Shown piece by piece: positions 1-7,237 of a stretch of 13,534 bases of DNA (position 1 is its first letter; each line of letters opens with the position of its first letter). The position numbers and the translations under genes are program-made. Below the pieces are notes generated by a model that worked only from the letters and a program-made list of their open reading frames with translations, ran no database searches and had not been told where the DNA came from. Source of the DNA: Candidatus Rokuibacteriota bacterium (lineage in GTDB: Bacteria; Methylomirabilota; Methylomirabilia; Rokubacteriales; CSP1-6); NCBI GenBank assembly GCA_016201575.1, contig JACQCN010000005.1, positions 1 through 13,534 of the forward strand, given 5' to 3'.

Positions 1-1146
1 GTAGCCGACGAACGCCCGCTCCTTGAGGCGCAGGATCTCCTCGGGGGCGAGCAACGGATGCCGCACGACCGGGGTATAGCAGTCGAACTTCTCCCAGTCG
101 TCAACGGCTATGTCACCCTTCACGCGCTCGTAGAGCGCCGTCCCCGGGAAGGGCGTGTACACGAAGAACTGCGCCACGTGGGAGTTGAGGCGCTTGGCAT
201 ACCCGATCGTCGCCTCGATCGATTCCCGGGTGTCCTCGGGGAACCCGAGGACGTAGAACACGGTGGCGCGGATGCCGAGGCGGTCGCAGGCGGCAAGGAT
301 CCGCTCCTGGTGCTCGACGGGGATCGGCTTGCGGGCAACCCCCTTCAGGACCGCCTCGCTGGCCGACTCCACCGCCACGTTGATGACCCGCAGGCCGGCA
401 TCGCGCAGGAGGCCGAGGAGCTCGACGTCGAGACAGTCCATGCGGGTCTCACACGCCCACCGGAAGCGGTAGTCCCGCCGCATCATGCCCTCCACGAGGT
501 CCACCACGCGTCGCCGGCTCAGCGTGAAGATGGGGTCGCGGAAGAGGAACGCCCGCAGGCCGTGGCGGGCGCGGAGGTACGCCAGCTCGTCGAGGACGTT
601 GTCGACGGAACGAGGCCGCCACTTGATGATCTCGTAGGGGCAGTACTCGCAGGTGTAGGGGCAGCCCCGGCTGGAGAGGACGGGCAGGAAGGGGCGCTGC
701 CGCAGGGCCGGGAAGTAGGAGTACGAGTGAACGGGGAAGCACGACCAGTCGGGGAAGGGCAGGCGGTCGAGGTCCTTGACATCAGGGCTATCGACCAGCC
801 CCTCGAAGGGCCCCGTGAAGAGAACGCGGGCCCGGGTCTCCGCCCGGTAGCGGCGGGCGATGGCGAGGTCCACCCCGTGGTCGACCATGGTCGCGTAGAC
901 GAGGGCGAGGTCGGCGTCGGGAACGACGCCGTTCGTGTAGCACACCTCGTGGCCGGCGCGCGCGAAGATCGCGGCCAGGTACCCGAATGACATGATCGGG
1001 AGCCGCTCCCCCCACCGCTTCACCCACTCGATGGCGCGGGCGGGCAGCGAATCGCCCACCTTGAACGCCCACCCGTAGCCGCCCATGAAGTCTTTGTTGA
1101 CGCACTCGTGGCGGGGCGAGACCGTCTCGACGAGGGCGACCTTCAC
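1..1146 (-). CDS. B12-type radical SAM protein, partial (3' end beyond left edge)
   Basis: An open frame of 382 codons starts at a GTG (1146-1144) and runs off the left edge without a stop. The GTG overlaps the TGA of the upstream radical SAM gene in a GTGA tetranucleotide, which favours this start and a shared operon. Residues 158-169 read SSRGCPYTCEYC, the CxxxCxxC motif (C162, C166, C169) that binds the [4Fe-4S] cluster used to cleave S-adenosylmethionine. The following TIM-barrel part contains family-like stretches such as VLGFPEDTRESIEATI. The first 110 or so residues look like a cobalamin-binding Rossmann domain, but the part between FTGPFEGLV (110-118) and DLDRLPFPDW (125-134) is shorter than I expect, so an in-frame loss is possible. 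Such proteins act in the cytosol, often as methylases or in lipid or secondary metabolism; the substrate is not readable here. The radical SAM assignment is firm, the B12 domain less so. Confidence 0.88.
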   Translation of the reverse strand, partial: MKVALVETVSPRHECVNKDFMGGYGWAFKVGDSLPARAIEWVKRWGERLPIMSFGYLAAIFARAGHEVCYTNGVVPDADLALVYATMVDHGVDLAIARRYRAETRARVLFTGPFEGLVDSPDVKDLDRLPFPDWSCFPVHSYSYFPALRQRPFLPVLSSRGCPYTCEYCPYEIIKWRPRSVDNVLDELAYLRARHGLRAFLFRDPIFTLSRRRVVDLVEGMMRRDYRFRWACETRMDCLDVELLGLLRDAGLRVINVAVESASEAVLKGVARKPIPVEHQERILAACDRLGIRATVFYVLGFPEDTRESIEATIGYAKRLNSHVAQFFVYTPFPGTALYERVKGDIAVDDWEKFDCYTPVVRHPLLAPEEILRLKERAFVGY

Positions 1147-2699
1147 GGCGCGGCCGCCCCCGCGTCCACACGCGCCCCCCGGGACGGCGCCCCCGCCCCC
1201 CGCGCGTGCGTGAGGCGGAACACGGTCTCCCGGACCCACATCTCGCTCCGCGACTCCTGCCGGGGGCGGAAGGCGTTGATGCACGTGCGCACGAAGCGCC
1301 AGGGCCGCGCCACGAAGCTCACGGCGTAGAAGAGCAGCAGCCCCGCCGTGCGGTACCACCCGAGAGCCCGGTCGCCGATGCCCTCGGCCGCGGACACCGT
1401 GTGGAAGAGGTCGGTGTAGCTGGCCAGCGAGTAGAAGTACCGGTCGTCGAGGGCGGCGAGCCGGCCGCGCCGGCGCATGTCCTCGAACAGCTCCGACCCC
1501 GGGTAGGGCGAGAAGGGCGAAATGGAGATGTCGTGGACGCCGAGGAGCGCCATGGCCACGATGAACCGCATCGACTCCAGGACCTCCTTGTGGGTCTCGT
1601 CGGGGAAGCCGAGGATGATGTTCGCCTTCACGTTGATACCCGTGCGTACGGCCGCCCGCATGGACGCCTTCATGCGGCCGAGGTCGATCTTTTTCTTGAT
1701 CCGCCGGAGGACGCCCGCCGACCCGCTCTCCGGCGCGTAACTGATGTTCCGGCAACCGGCCGCGTAGAGGAGCCGGGCGACCTCGGCGTCGATCGCCTCC
1801 GAGCGAGTACCGCTCGGGAGCTGCCAGGTCACAGAAAGCCCGCCGTCGAGCATGCGCCGGCAGAAGTCGACGATCCACTCCCGCTTGACGATGGCGGTGA
1901 GATCGTAGAAGTCGAAGTTCTCCGCCCGGTACCGCGCCACGTACCCGCGCATCTCCTCGATGACGGCGCCGGGGTCCCGAGCCACCCACCGGGTCGTCCA
2001 CATGACGGGGTTCGAGCAGAACGTGCACTGGTAGGGACAACCGCGGGTGGCGAGGAGGGGGATACTGCGCCCACGGTTGACCCCGAAGCCCAGCTCATTG
2101 TCCAGGTACCGCTCAAGGGGCACGAGGTCCCAGGCGGGCGGCGGGATGTCATCGATGCGGCGGATGCGGGCCCGGGCCGGCGTCCGCACGGTCTGGCCCC
2201 CGTGCCGGAGCGCGAGACCGGGGACCGCGAGCGACACCCGGCCTTCGTCGAGGGCGCGGGCGAGCTCGACCATGGTCTCCTCGCCCTCGCCGAGCACGCA
2301 GTAGTCGAGGCCCGCGCAGCTCTCGAGGCTGAACTCGGGGAGGGCGGTCACGTGCTCGCCCCCCGCCACGATGGGGACGCCGGGGAAGGCGCGGCGCAGA
2401 CGCGCGATGACCTCGCGCATGAGCGGCCATTCGTGGGAGAACATGCATGACACCCCGAGCACCTCGGTGTCGGGGTGGACCCGGGCTGCGATCTCGTCGG
2501 CGCCGAGGCCGTGCACGAGCAGGCGCTCGTTGGCGGCGGGGCGCATCTGCGACACAGCCTCCCCCACGGCGTCGATGATCCGTACCTCGTGACCGGCCTC
2601 CCGCAGGGCCGCCGCGACGTAGGCGAGACCGAGGGGCGGGCACGTCGGCGTGCAATGCCCCCACTTCGCCTGCAGCGTGGGCGGGCGGACGAGGGTCAC
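1143..2699 (-). CDS. B12-binding-domain radical SAM protein
   Basis: The protein has about 518 residues. I chose the GTG at 2699-2697 because it overlaps the upstream stop in a GTGA tetranucleotide and begins at a beta strand (VTLVRPPTL). The frame is open 29 codons further upstream, but that extension is low-complexity Gly/Arg/Pro. Residues 1-160 resemble a cobalamin-binding fold (CPPLGLAYVAAALREAGHEV, then GVPIVAGGEHVTALPEF and GLDYCVLGEGEETM). The radical SAM cluster motif is CPYQCTFC (C221, C225, C228), followed by typical barrel elements (NISYAPESGS and NIILGFPDET). The C-terminus is hydrophobic to basic (LLLFYAVSFVARPWRFVRTC). This is the arrangement of B12-dependent radical SAM enzymes that methylate or rearrange unactivated carbons. 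The substrate is unknown. It pairs with the second, divergent radical SAM gene directly downstream, so the two may act in one pathway. An AAGGAGG lies about 15 nt before the GTG, rather far for a ribosome site. Confidence 0.9.
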   Translation of the reverse strand: MTLVRPPTLQAKWGHCTPTCPPLGLAYVAAALREAGHEVRIIDAVGEAVSQMRPAANERLLVHGLGADEIAARVHPDTEVLGVSCMFSHEWPLMREVIARLRRAFPGVPIVAGGEHVTALPEFSLESCAGLDYCVLGEGEETMVELARALDEGRVSLAVPGLALRHGGQTVRTPARARIRRIDDIPPPAWDLVPLERYLDNELGFGVNRGRSIPLLATRGCPYQCTFCSNPVMWTTRWVARDPGAVIEEMRGYVARYRAENFDFYDLTAIVKREWIVDFCRRMLDGGLSVTWQLPSGTRSEAIDAEVARLLYAAGCRNISYAPESGSAGVLRRIKKKIDLGRMKASMRAAVRTGINVKANIILGFPDETHKEVLESMRFIVAMALLGVHDISISPFSPYPGSELFEDMRRRGRLAALDDRYFYSLASYTDLFHTVSAAEGIGDRALGWYRTAGLLLFYAVSFVARPWRFVRTCINAFRPRQESRSEMWVRETVFRLTHARGAGAPSRGARVDAGAAAP

Positions 2700-3146
2700 G
2701 AACGCCAGGGGCGGCCTCCTTCCCGGCCGGAGCCTTCCCCACCCGCCTCCGCCCGCAGGAATTCGGGGGCGTCGGAGGTCGCCCACTCCGCGAAGGCGCG
2801 TAGGTCGGCCTCCTCCTCCACCTCGGGCGCGCTCCCGGCGGGGACCACCACGTTATGGTCCAGCGGGTGCGCGAGGTCGTCGAAGAGCGCATAGACGATC
2901 TCGAACGTCGTGAACGGGCAGGGCCGGAGCCGGAAGAAGGCGTAGGTATGGCGCTGGGCGAGCTCCATCTCCCCCGCCGTGAGCCGCGGCTGCTCTCGGA
3001 GCCGGGCGGTCCTGTCGATGTCCATGGAGTACTCGGCCTTCATGAGGAAGGCGCGGGGGTCGTTGCCAGCTCTCCGAAGTACTGGCAGGGCCGGCCCTCG
3101 CGCGCGGCCCTCTGGCGGCCGTGCTTCTTGAGGCGTGGGTCAGCAC
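2696..3146 (-). pseudogene. Uncharacterised gene with two apparent frameshifts
   Basis: The last part, 3063 down to 2696, is an open frame with very GC-rich third positions. It reads DPRAFLMKAEYSMDIDRT, then RHTYAFFRLRPCPFTTFEIV, and ends in a TGA overlapping the next radical SAM start. Upstream, the same coding-like codon use moves to a second frame at about 3132-3065 (KKHGRQRAAREGRPCQYFGE), and before that to a third frame (REVKRFVLTH). One added base near 3066 and one near 3134 would join all three into a single protein of roughly 150 residues. A GTG at 3146 with GAGGT ten bases upstream is a possible start; the third frame stays open to 3182. I do not recognise the family. The position and the overlap suggest it belonged to the radical SAM operon. 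It is either a decayed gene or a gene carrying two sequencing or assembly errors. Confidence 0.55.
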
Positions 3147-3371
3147 GAAGCGCTTGACCTCGCGACGTTGGACCTCCCAGGATCACCGTGCTCCGGACCT
3201 CCGCCGGACGCTACATGCCTCGGGATCCGAGACCGCATTCGGTTCCCCCTCGGTCCTTCACGATCCACCGCCACCCGCCTCACTGATCATCGCTATCCGC
3301 CCGGGCATCGATGACTAGAACCTCGATACCTTAGCAGAATGAAACGGATTTTAGCAGAGTAAAATGGCGGG
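3147..3371. other. Divergent intergenic region, A+T-richer near its right end
   Basis: These 225 bases separate the minus-strand operon from the plus-strand membrane-protein gene. No frame shows sustained coding composition except the first 35 or so bases, which continue the third frame of the broken upstream gene. The last 60 bases are distinctly A+T-richer than the surroundings and contain a tandem repeat pair. Both transcription directions would have to start from here, but I could not find a convincing -35/-10 pair on either strand. Confidence 0.5.
3331..3370. repeat. Two imperfect direct repeats with 20-bp period
   Basis: TTAGCAGAATGAAA starts at 3331 and TTAGCAGAGTAAAA starts exactly 20 bases later at 3351. 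The first eight bases match perfectly and most of the next eight also match. A 20-bp step is close to two helical turns, so both copies face the same side of the DNA, as in a binding site for a dimeric regulator. TAAAAT at 3360-3365 could be a -10 box but lacks a well-spaced -35. The regulatory role is inferred from position only. Confidence 0.35.
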
Positions 3372-4695
3372 GTGCGCCGACTCGCCAAGTTTGTCGCGGT
3401 CACGCTCCTCTTCTCCGCGGCGTACTCCTTGTGGCCACTCTACCAGGACAACCAGTACCTCTATTTCGTCCGGGGCAGTGCCCGAGCCGACCGGGGGTAC
3501 CTCGCTCACGACTGGTTCGTGCAGGCCAGGGACCCGTTCCCCGTGGTCTCCGCGCTGGTGTGGGCCACCTATCGCTTCCTGCCGGAAGCCGCCTTCCTGC
3601 TCTATCAGGCCCTCCTCCTCGGCCTGTACGCAGCGGCCGCGCTCGGCATCGGGCGCGTAGTGTACGGGCTCGACCGCGACAGACAAAAGCACGTCGCGTT
3701 CGCTGCCCTGCTGCTGGCCGCTCACTCAGGCGTTCTGGCCGAGGCCATGGCGCGCCTGGCCGGGCTCGACATCAACGCCGCGCCGCTGATCCAGTCGGGC
3801 TTCGGGGGCAATCATCATCGGGCGGGCGGTGGCCCTGGCCGCAATCGTCGGGGCTGGGTTCGGGATTGCCGCCATGTACGTGTACCCGAGCTTCCGCCCG
3901 ACCTCCGCCGAGGCGGCTCGGCAGGCCATGGACATCATGTTCAGGTTTCGCATCCCCCACCACACGATGGTGACGAGGTGGTTCCCACTGCCCACCGCCG
4001 TGAAATTCGTGGTCATCCTGGCCGGGCTGGCTGTCACCTGGCGGCGCCCGCGGGTGTGCGCGATCCTTGCCATTCCGTTGGCCATCGGTCTCGGTCTGAC
4101 GATCGTGCAGATCGTCACCGGCAGCGAGTTTCTGGGCTTGGTCTATCCGTGGCGCGTCGGCGTGGTCCTCGTCCCCCTGTCCGCCACCCTTCTGATCGCC
4201 TGGTCGCTAGACCGCCTATGGCCGAGTCTCTCACGGGGCGCGGCCCGGCTGGTGGTCTGGTCGAGCGGCCTGCTGGCCATCGTCGCGGTGGTCACCGGTG
4301 GGCTCCTCACCGCCGCCCACTTCGCGGCCGCCGCCGGCAATCCGGCGCTGCCGATGATGAAGTTCGTCGAGCGCACCAAGTCGCCGGGCGACGTCTATTT
4401 GATCCCGCCGAATCTGGAGGAGTTCCGGTTCTCCGCGGGCGCGCCAACCGTGGTGGACTTCAAGGCGGTCGCGATCAAGGACACCGAGGTCCTGGAATGG
4501 TACTCGCGGATCCGCGCCGTGGAGCCGGTCTATCGCACCGGAGTGCTCGACTGCCCGACCCTGGGCGGGTTCAAGGCGCGCTATGGCGTGACCCACGTGG
4601 TGTGGCCGGGCTCCGATCCGAGTGGTCTCTGTCCGGAGCTGCGGCCCGTGTACCGTGACGCGGGATTCGCCGTCTATCGCGTCGCCGAGCGCTAG
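3372..4695 (+). pseudogene. Polytopic membrane protein, frameshifted, middle apparently missing
   Basis: The first part starts at a GTG (3372) and reads a hydrophobic anchor (residues 4-24), WPLYQDNQYLYFV, then two more hydrophobic segments up to about GLDINAAPLIQSGFGG near 3805. From there a different frame carries on to the TAG at 4693-4695. It has about five membrane segments (for example VALAAIVGAGFGIAAMYVY) and a soluble C-terminus containing VERTKSPGDVYLIPPNLEEF and VVDFKAVAIKDTEVLEWY. The two parts look like the ends of one protein: the N-terminal half stops where such proteins usually continue with further membrane helices. The C-terminus reminds me of DUF6798-type membrane proteins found in polysaccharide or cell-envelope loci, from memory and unverified. 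The simplest reading is an out-of-frame internal deletion at about 3801-3812. A collapsed assembly gap would look the same. Confidence 0.7.
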
Positions 4696-4779
4696 GGCGT
4701 CAGCCAGTCGCGCAGACGGCGGAAGACGTTTCCGTGCCCCCGCGGTTTCAGCTTGCCAGAGGATCAGGCCGCCGAACGA

Positions 4780-5095
4780 TCAGAGGCCGAGCGGGGCCAG
4801 GCGCGTGGCCGTGGGCACGCCCTCGGCGTCCCATCCGCGCAAGCGACAGTTTTCATCGAGCATCCCCTGGAGCTCCTCGGGCGGGCAGTACATGCCCTTC
4901 GACGGCCCGTCGGGAATCGGCTCGTGCATGACGCGCCAGGGCAGGACGTCGGCGCTCCGCCGCACGCCCTCTCGGACGTTGAACATCCGCTTCAGGTTCA
5001 CGATGCGCTCCCCCACCTGCTCCAGCTCCTCGACCGTCACGTCCCATCCGGTGTACGAGGAACTGCGGATCGAGGCTCATCCTGGCGCACACCCG
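4780..5095 (-). pseudogene. C-terminal fragment of aldehyde:ferredoxin oxidoreductase
   Basis: The frame from about 5055 down to the TGA at 4782-4780 reads YTGWDVTVEELEQVGERI, then NLKRMFNVREG, PIPDGPSKGMY, and RLRGWDAEGVPTATRLAPLGL at the end. This matches the last ~95 residues of the tungsten-dependent aldehyde:ferredoxin oxidoreductase family, whose members are about 600 residues long. Upstream, coding-like sequence continues in another frame (ARMSLDPQFL, about 5058-5095); removing one base near 5058 would connect it as QFLYTGWDVT. No cluster-binding or pterin-binding domain is present anywhere in the window, so this is an orphan tail with no function of its own. It lies on the opposite strand to both flanking genes, which suggests it was left by a rearrangement or by an assembly join. 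Confidence 0.8.
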
Positions 5096-5100
5096 CTCGG

Positions 5101-5123
5101 GGGGCAGCCCCCGGCCCTGCCCC
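5101..5123. repeat. Small perfect inverted repeat (hairpin)
   Basis: GGGGCAG (5101-5107) and CTGCCCC (5117-5123) form a 7-bp all-matching stem with a 9-base loop. No T-run follows on either strand, so it is not a standard intrinsic terminator. It sits at the broken 5' end of the aldehyde oxidoreductase fragment, close to a likely junction. Confidence 0.35.
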
Positions 5124-5457
5124 GCCCGTCGTCACGCCCGTCTCCAGCCCCTGAGCGACCGGCCGCTCCGAGCGGGGAACCGGCAGACCCGTCGTTTCCT
5201 GGGCGACCGACCTTCCTACCCCTGCTTGACCGCTGTCGGGTCGCGTCATCCTTGACCGCGCCCTTGCCGCTGAGTAGGATCGCCTGCAGGTCGGGCAGGC
5301 CTTTCTGTCCCGCCGAACAGGGTTGTCGGCGCTGTGCTGAGAAGGGAAGCGGGCTGCTGGGAAAGGTAGCGGGCGAGCTTCGGAGATGGGACGTTACGTT
5401 GCGTCTATACTGGCCTCGGGCCCGGCCTCCGGAACCCCGTTGCCTCCTGGACCCCGT
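5124..5457. other. Region without a recognisable gene
   Basis: About 330 bases lie between the oxidoreductase fragment and the next membrane-protein remnant. One short minus-strand stretch, 5298-5239, has strikingly coding-like third positions (it reads LPDLQAILLSGKGAVKDDAT) within a somewhat longer open stretch, but I do not recognise it and found no start or ribosome site for it. On the plus strand TATACT at 5406-5411 resembles a -10 box without a matching -35. I see no tRNA, insertion sequence ends or CRISPR-type repeats. Confidence 0.4.
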
Positions 5458-6178
5458 TAATGATGGCTACGCGCTCTATATCGTTGTCGGCTATCACCCG
5501 CTCTACGGCATCTTCACCAACCTGGTGGTGACCAGTCTGGTCGTGTTGACGGGAACGTTGCTGGTCCCCCGCATCTGGGGGCGGGCCGGGGCCCGGTTCG
5601 CCGCCGGCCTCATCGCATTCTGGCATTCGGGATGCTGGCTCTGCGTGAGTGGGAAGGCGCGTGGTGGAAGGTCTGCAGCTTGGCGGCGGCCCGGACCGGA
5701 CTCGACTATTTGAGCGAGTATTTCGCGAAGCAGGTGGATCGGGAGATGGCCCGGCTGAGCCAGCAGGATCGCCAGCTACGGAGGCGGCTCGATCATCGAC
5801 AAGGACGTCGTGTTCACCGACGTCATGTCGGTCATCCGCTACGTGCCGAAGGCCCTGCTCAACGCGACCCTGATGCCCAACCCGTTCACGCGATTCGCGA
5901 CGCCCGGCCCGACCGGACAGCTGCGGACGTTCTCGATGGTGGAGGTTGCGCTGACGGCGGGGGTGCTGGTCCTGGCCGCGTGGCGGCTGCCGGTGGCGCA
6001 ACGGCTGGCGCCGTCGCTCACGGTCTGCGTCCTTCTCTATGCGTTCATCGTGGCGGTGGTCCTGGGCCTGATCGTCCCGCAAGTGGGGCTGCTCTTTCGG
6101 TTCCGCCTCGGATTCGTGCTGCCGCTCTGCCTGCTCGCAATACCGGTTGGCGGCGGGCGTGGCGAGACCCGGCGATGA
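5458..6178 (+). pseudogene. Membrane protein remnant with two frame changes
   Basis: Three consecutive frames together look like one envelope-polysaccharide membrane protein. About 5458-5620 reads DGYALYIVVGYHPLYGIFTN and two hydrophobic helices. From about 5629 a second frame reads MLALREWEGAWWKVCSLAA and then SEYFAKQVDREMARLSQQD. From about 5780 a third frame reads GGSIIDKDVVFTDVMSVIRY, followed by PKALLNATLMPNP and three hydrophobic segments, ending at the TGA 6176-6178. That stop overlaps the methyltransferase start (ATGA), so the gene belonged to the same operon. No convincing start codon is seen, and the N-terminus is probably missing. At the first frame change GCATTC occurs twice, 8 bases apart (5615 and 5623); removing one 8-base unit restores the frame as AGLIAFGMLALREW. 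Alternatively a larger internal part was lost there. The family is unidentified; it may have handled glycan assembly or polymerisation at the membrane. Confidence 0.65.
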
Positions 6179-7236
6179 AGCGGCGTCTGCTGAAGTATCT
6201 CGTCTGTCCAGCGTGCTACGAGGGCCTGGACCTCATGACCCTGGCGGCATCGGCGAGCAACGAAATCGTCGACGGCAGCCACCACTGCGCGAGGTGCCGC
6301 CGGACATATCCGATCGCCCGCGGTGTCCCCCGCTGCCTGATCGACGAGGCGACCGTTCCTCCCGCCATCCAGCGGACGCGCCGCAGCTACACGTTCGCGT
6401 GGGCGCGGTTCGGTGAGCGCGAGATCCGCGAAGGCTGGGAGAAGGACTCCGCACAATATCTGTCGCTGATCCCCAAGGCGCTGTTCGGAGGTCCGGGGGG
6501 CGTCGTCATCGACGCCGGCGGTGGCGGCGGCAGGGACCTGCTACGGGTGGCCGAGACGGGCGTAGAGATCATCGGCGTCGATCTCAGCGGCGGCGTGGAA
6601 TCGGCACATCGAGCGACGGCCCAACTCCCAAACGTCCACGTCGTGCAAGCCGACGTTCACCGGCTGCCGTCCCGGCGCGGCACGTTCGACGCCGGCTACA
6701 GCTTAGGCGTCCTCCACCACCTGCCGGGTCCACGGCGCGGCTTCGAGGCGCTGGCCGCGGTCTTGAAGCCGGGCGCCCCGCTGATCACGTATCTCTACGC
6801 GGACTTCAGCGACCGGACGTTCGGCGAGCGAGCGGTGCTGCGGGCGATCCGGGCGGTGCGCGTCGTGACCTCGCGCTTGCCGGCACCGGTGCTCCTCGGC
6901 CTGTGCTGGCTGGCGGTGCCGGCCGTATGGACGCTCTTCTCCGGCCCCGCGCACTTCCTGCGCCGCTGGCAGCCGCGACTGGCGGCCCGGCTGCCGTTCC
7001 GCCACACGCTGCGGTGGTCGGTGCTCGCCTCCGACCTGTTCGATCGGTTCGCGCCGCCCATGGAATGGCGGTACAGCCGCCAGACGGTCGTCGAGACGTA
7101 TCACGGCGCGGGGTTCGAGCGCATTGAAACTCGACAATATCGAGGCTGGGCCAATGGGGCGTTTACTCGCCAGGATGCAGCGCCAGGCGCGGCGATCGGG
7201 ACCCGGCCGGATCCCGCGGCCCGGCGCCGGCACTGA
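6175..7236 (+). CDS. SAM-dependent class I methyltransferase with N-terminal zinc ribbon
   Basis: The protein has 353 residues. The ATG overlaps the preceding stop as ATGA. Residues 11-14 (CPAC) and 38-41 (CARC) form a two-knuckle zinc ribbon of the Trm112-like type, with the usual TYPIARGVPRCL after it. The methyltransferase core follows: motif I VIDAGGGGGRD (111-121), the acidic end of strand 2 VDLS (135-138), QAD (158-160), and FDAGYSLGVLHHL (171-183) as the motif IV region. This combination is common among methyltransferases in O-antigen and exopolysaccharide clusters, where they methylate sugar hydroxyls or related carriers; the acceptor here is unknown. Residues about 236-262 are hydrophobic (VLLGLCWLAVPAVWTLF) and may contact the membrane. 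The last 25 residues are low-complexity, so the true domain probably ends near residue 325. The protein is cytosolic or membrane-associated. Confidence 0.88.
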   Translation: MKRRLLKYLVCPACYEGLDLMTLAASASNEIVDGSHHCARCRRTYPIARGVPRCLIDEATVPPAIQRTRRSYTFAWARFGEREIREGWEKDSAQYLSLIPKALFGGPGGVVIDAGGGGGRDLLRVAETGVEIIGVDLSGGVESAHRATAQLPNVHVVQADVHRLPSRRGTFDAGYSLGVLHHLPGPRRGFEALAAVLKPGAPLITYLYADFSDRTFGERAVLRAIRAVRVVTSRLPAPVLLGLCWLAVPAVWTLFSGPAHFLRRWQPRLAARLPFRHTLRWSVLASDLFDRFAPPMEWRYSRQTVVETYHGAGFERIETRQYRGWANGAFTRQDAAPGAAIGTRPDPAARRRH

Positions 7237-7237
7237 G

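Noticed and set aside
58..990. 310-residue open frame on the plus strand
   Set aside because: It lies opposite the radical SAM gene, which has the CxxxCxxC motif and GC-rich third positions. The plus-strand product is a low-complexity Arg/Glu/Val/His mix with no recognisable motif.
1206..2450. 414-residue open frame on the plus strand
   Set aside because: It is the antisense shadow of the B12 radical SAM gene. Long antisense frames are expected in GC-rich coding DNA, and this one has no family-like sequence.
5101..5123. Intrinsic terminator at the GGGGCAG/CTGCCCC hairpin
   Set aside because: The stem is good, but neither side has a run of T, so it is listed only as an inverted repeat.
5406..5411. 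Promoter with TATACT before the second membrane-protein remnant
   Set aside because: The -10-like hexamer has no -35 element at 16-18 bases, and the gene after it has no convincing start codon.
4696..5457. Insertion sequence or transposon as the cause of the broken genes
   Set aside because: I found no transposase-like reading frame, no matched terminal inverted repeats and no target-site duplication in this stretch.
7124..7237. 38-codon longer start for the GT4 glycosyltransferase
   Set aside because: It would overlap the methyltransferase gene by over 110 bases and give an Arg-rich leader not typical of the family. The GTG at 7238 fits better.
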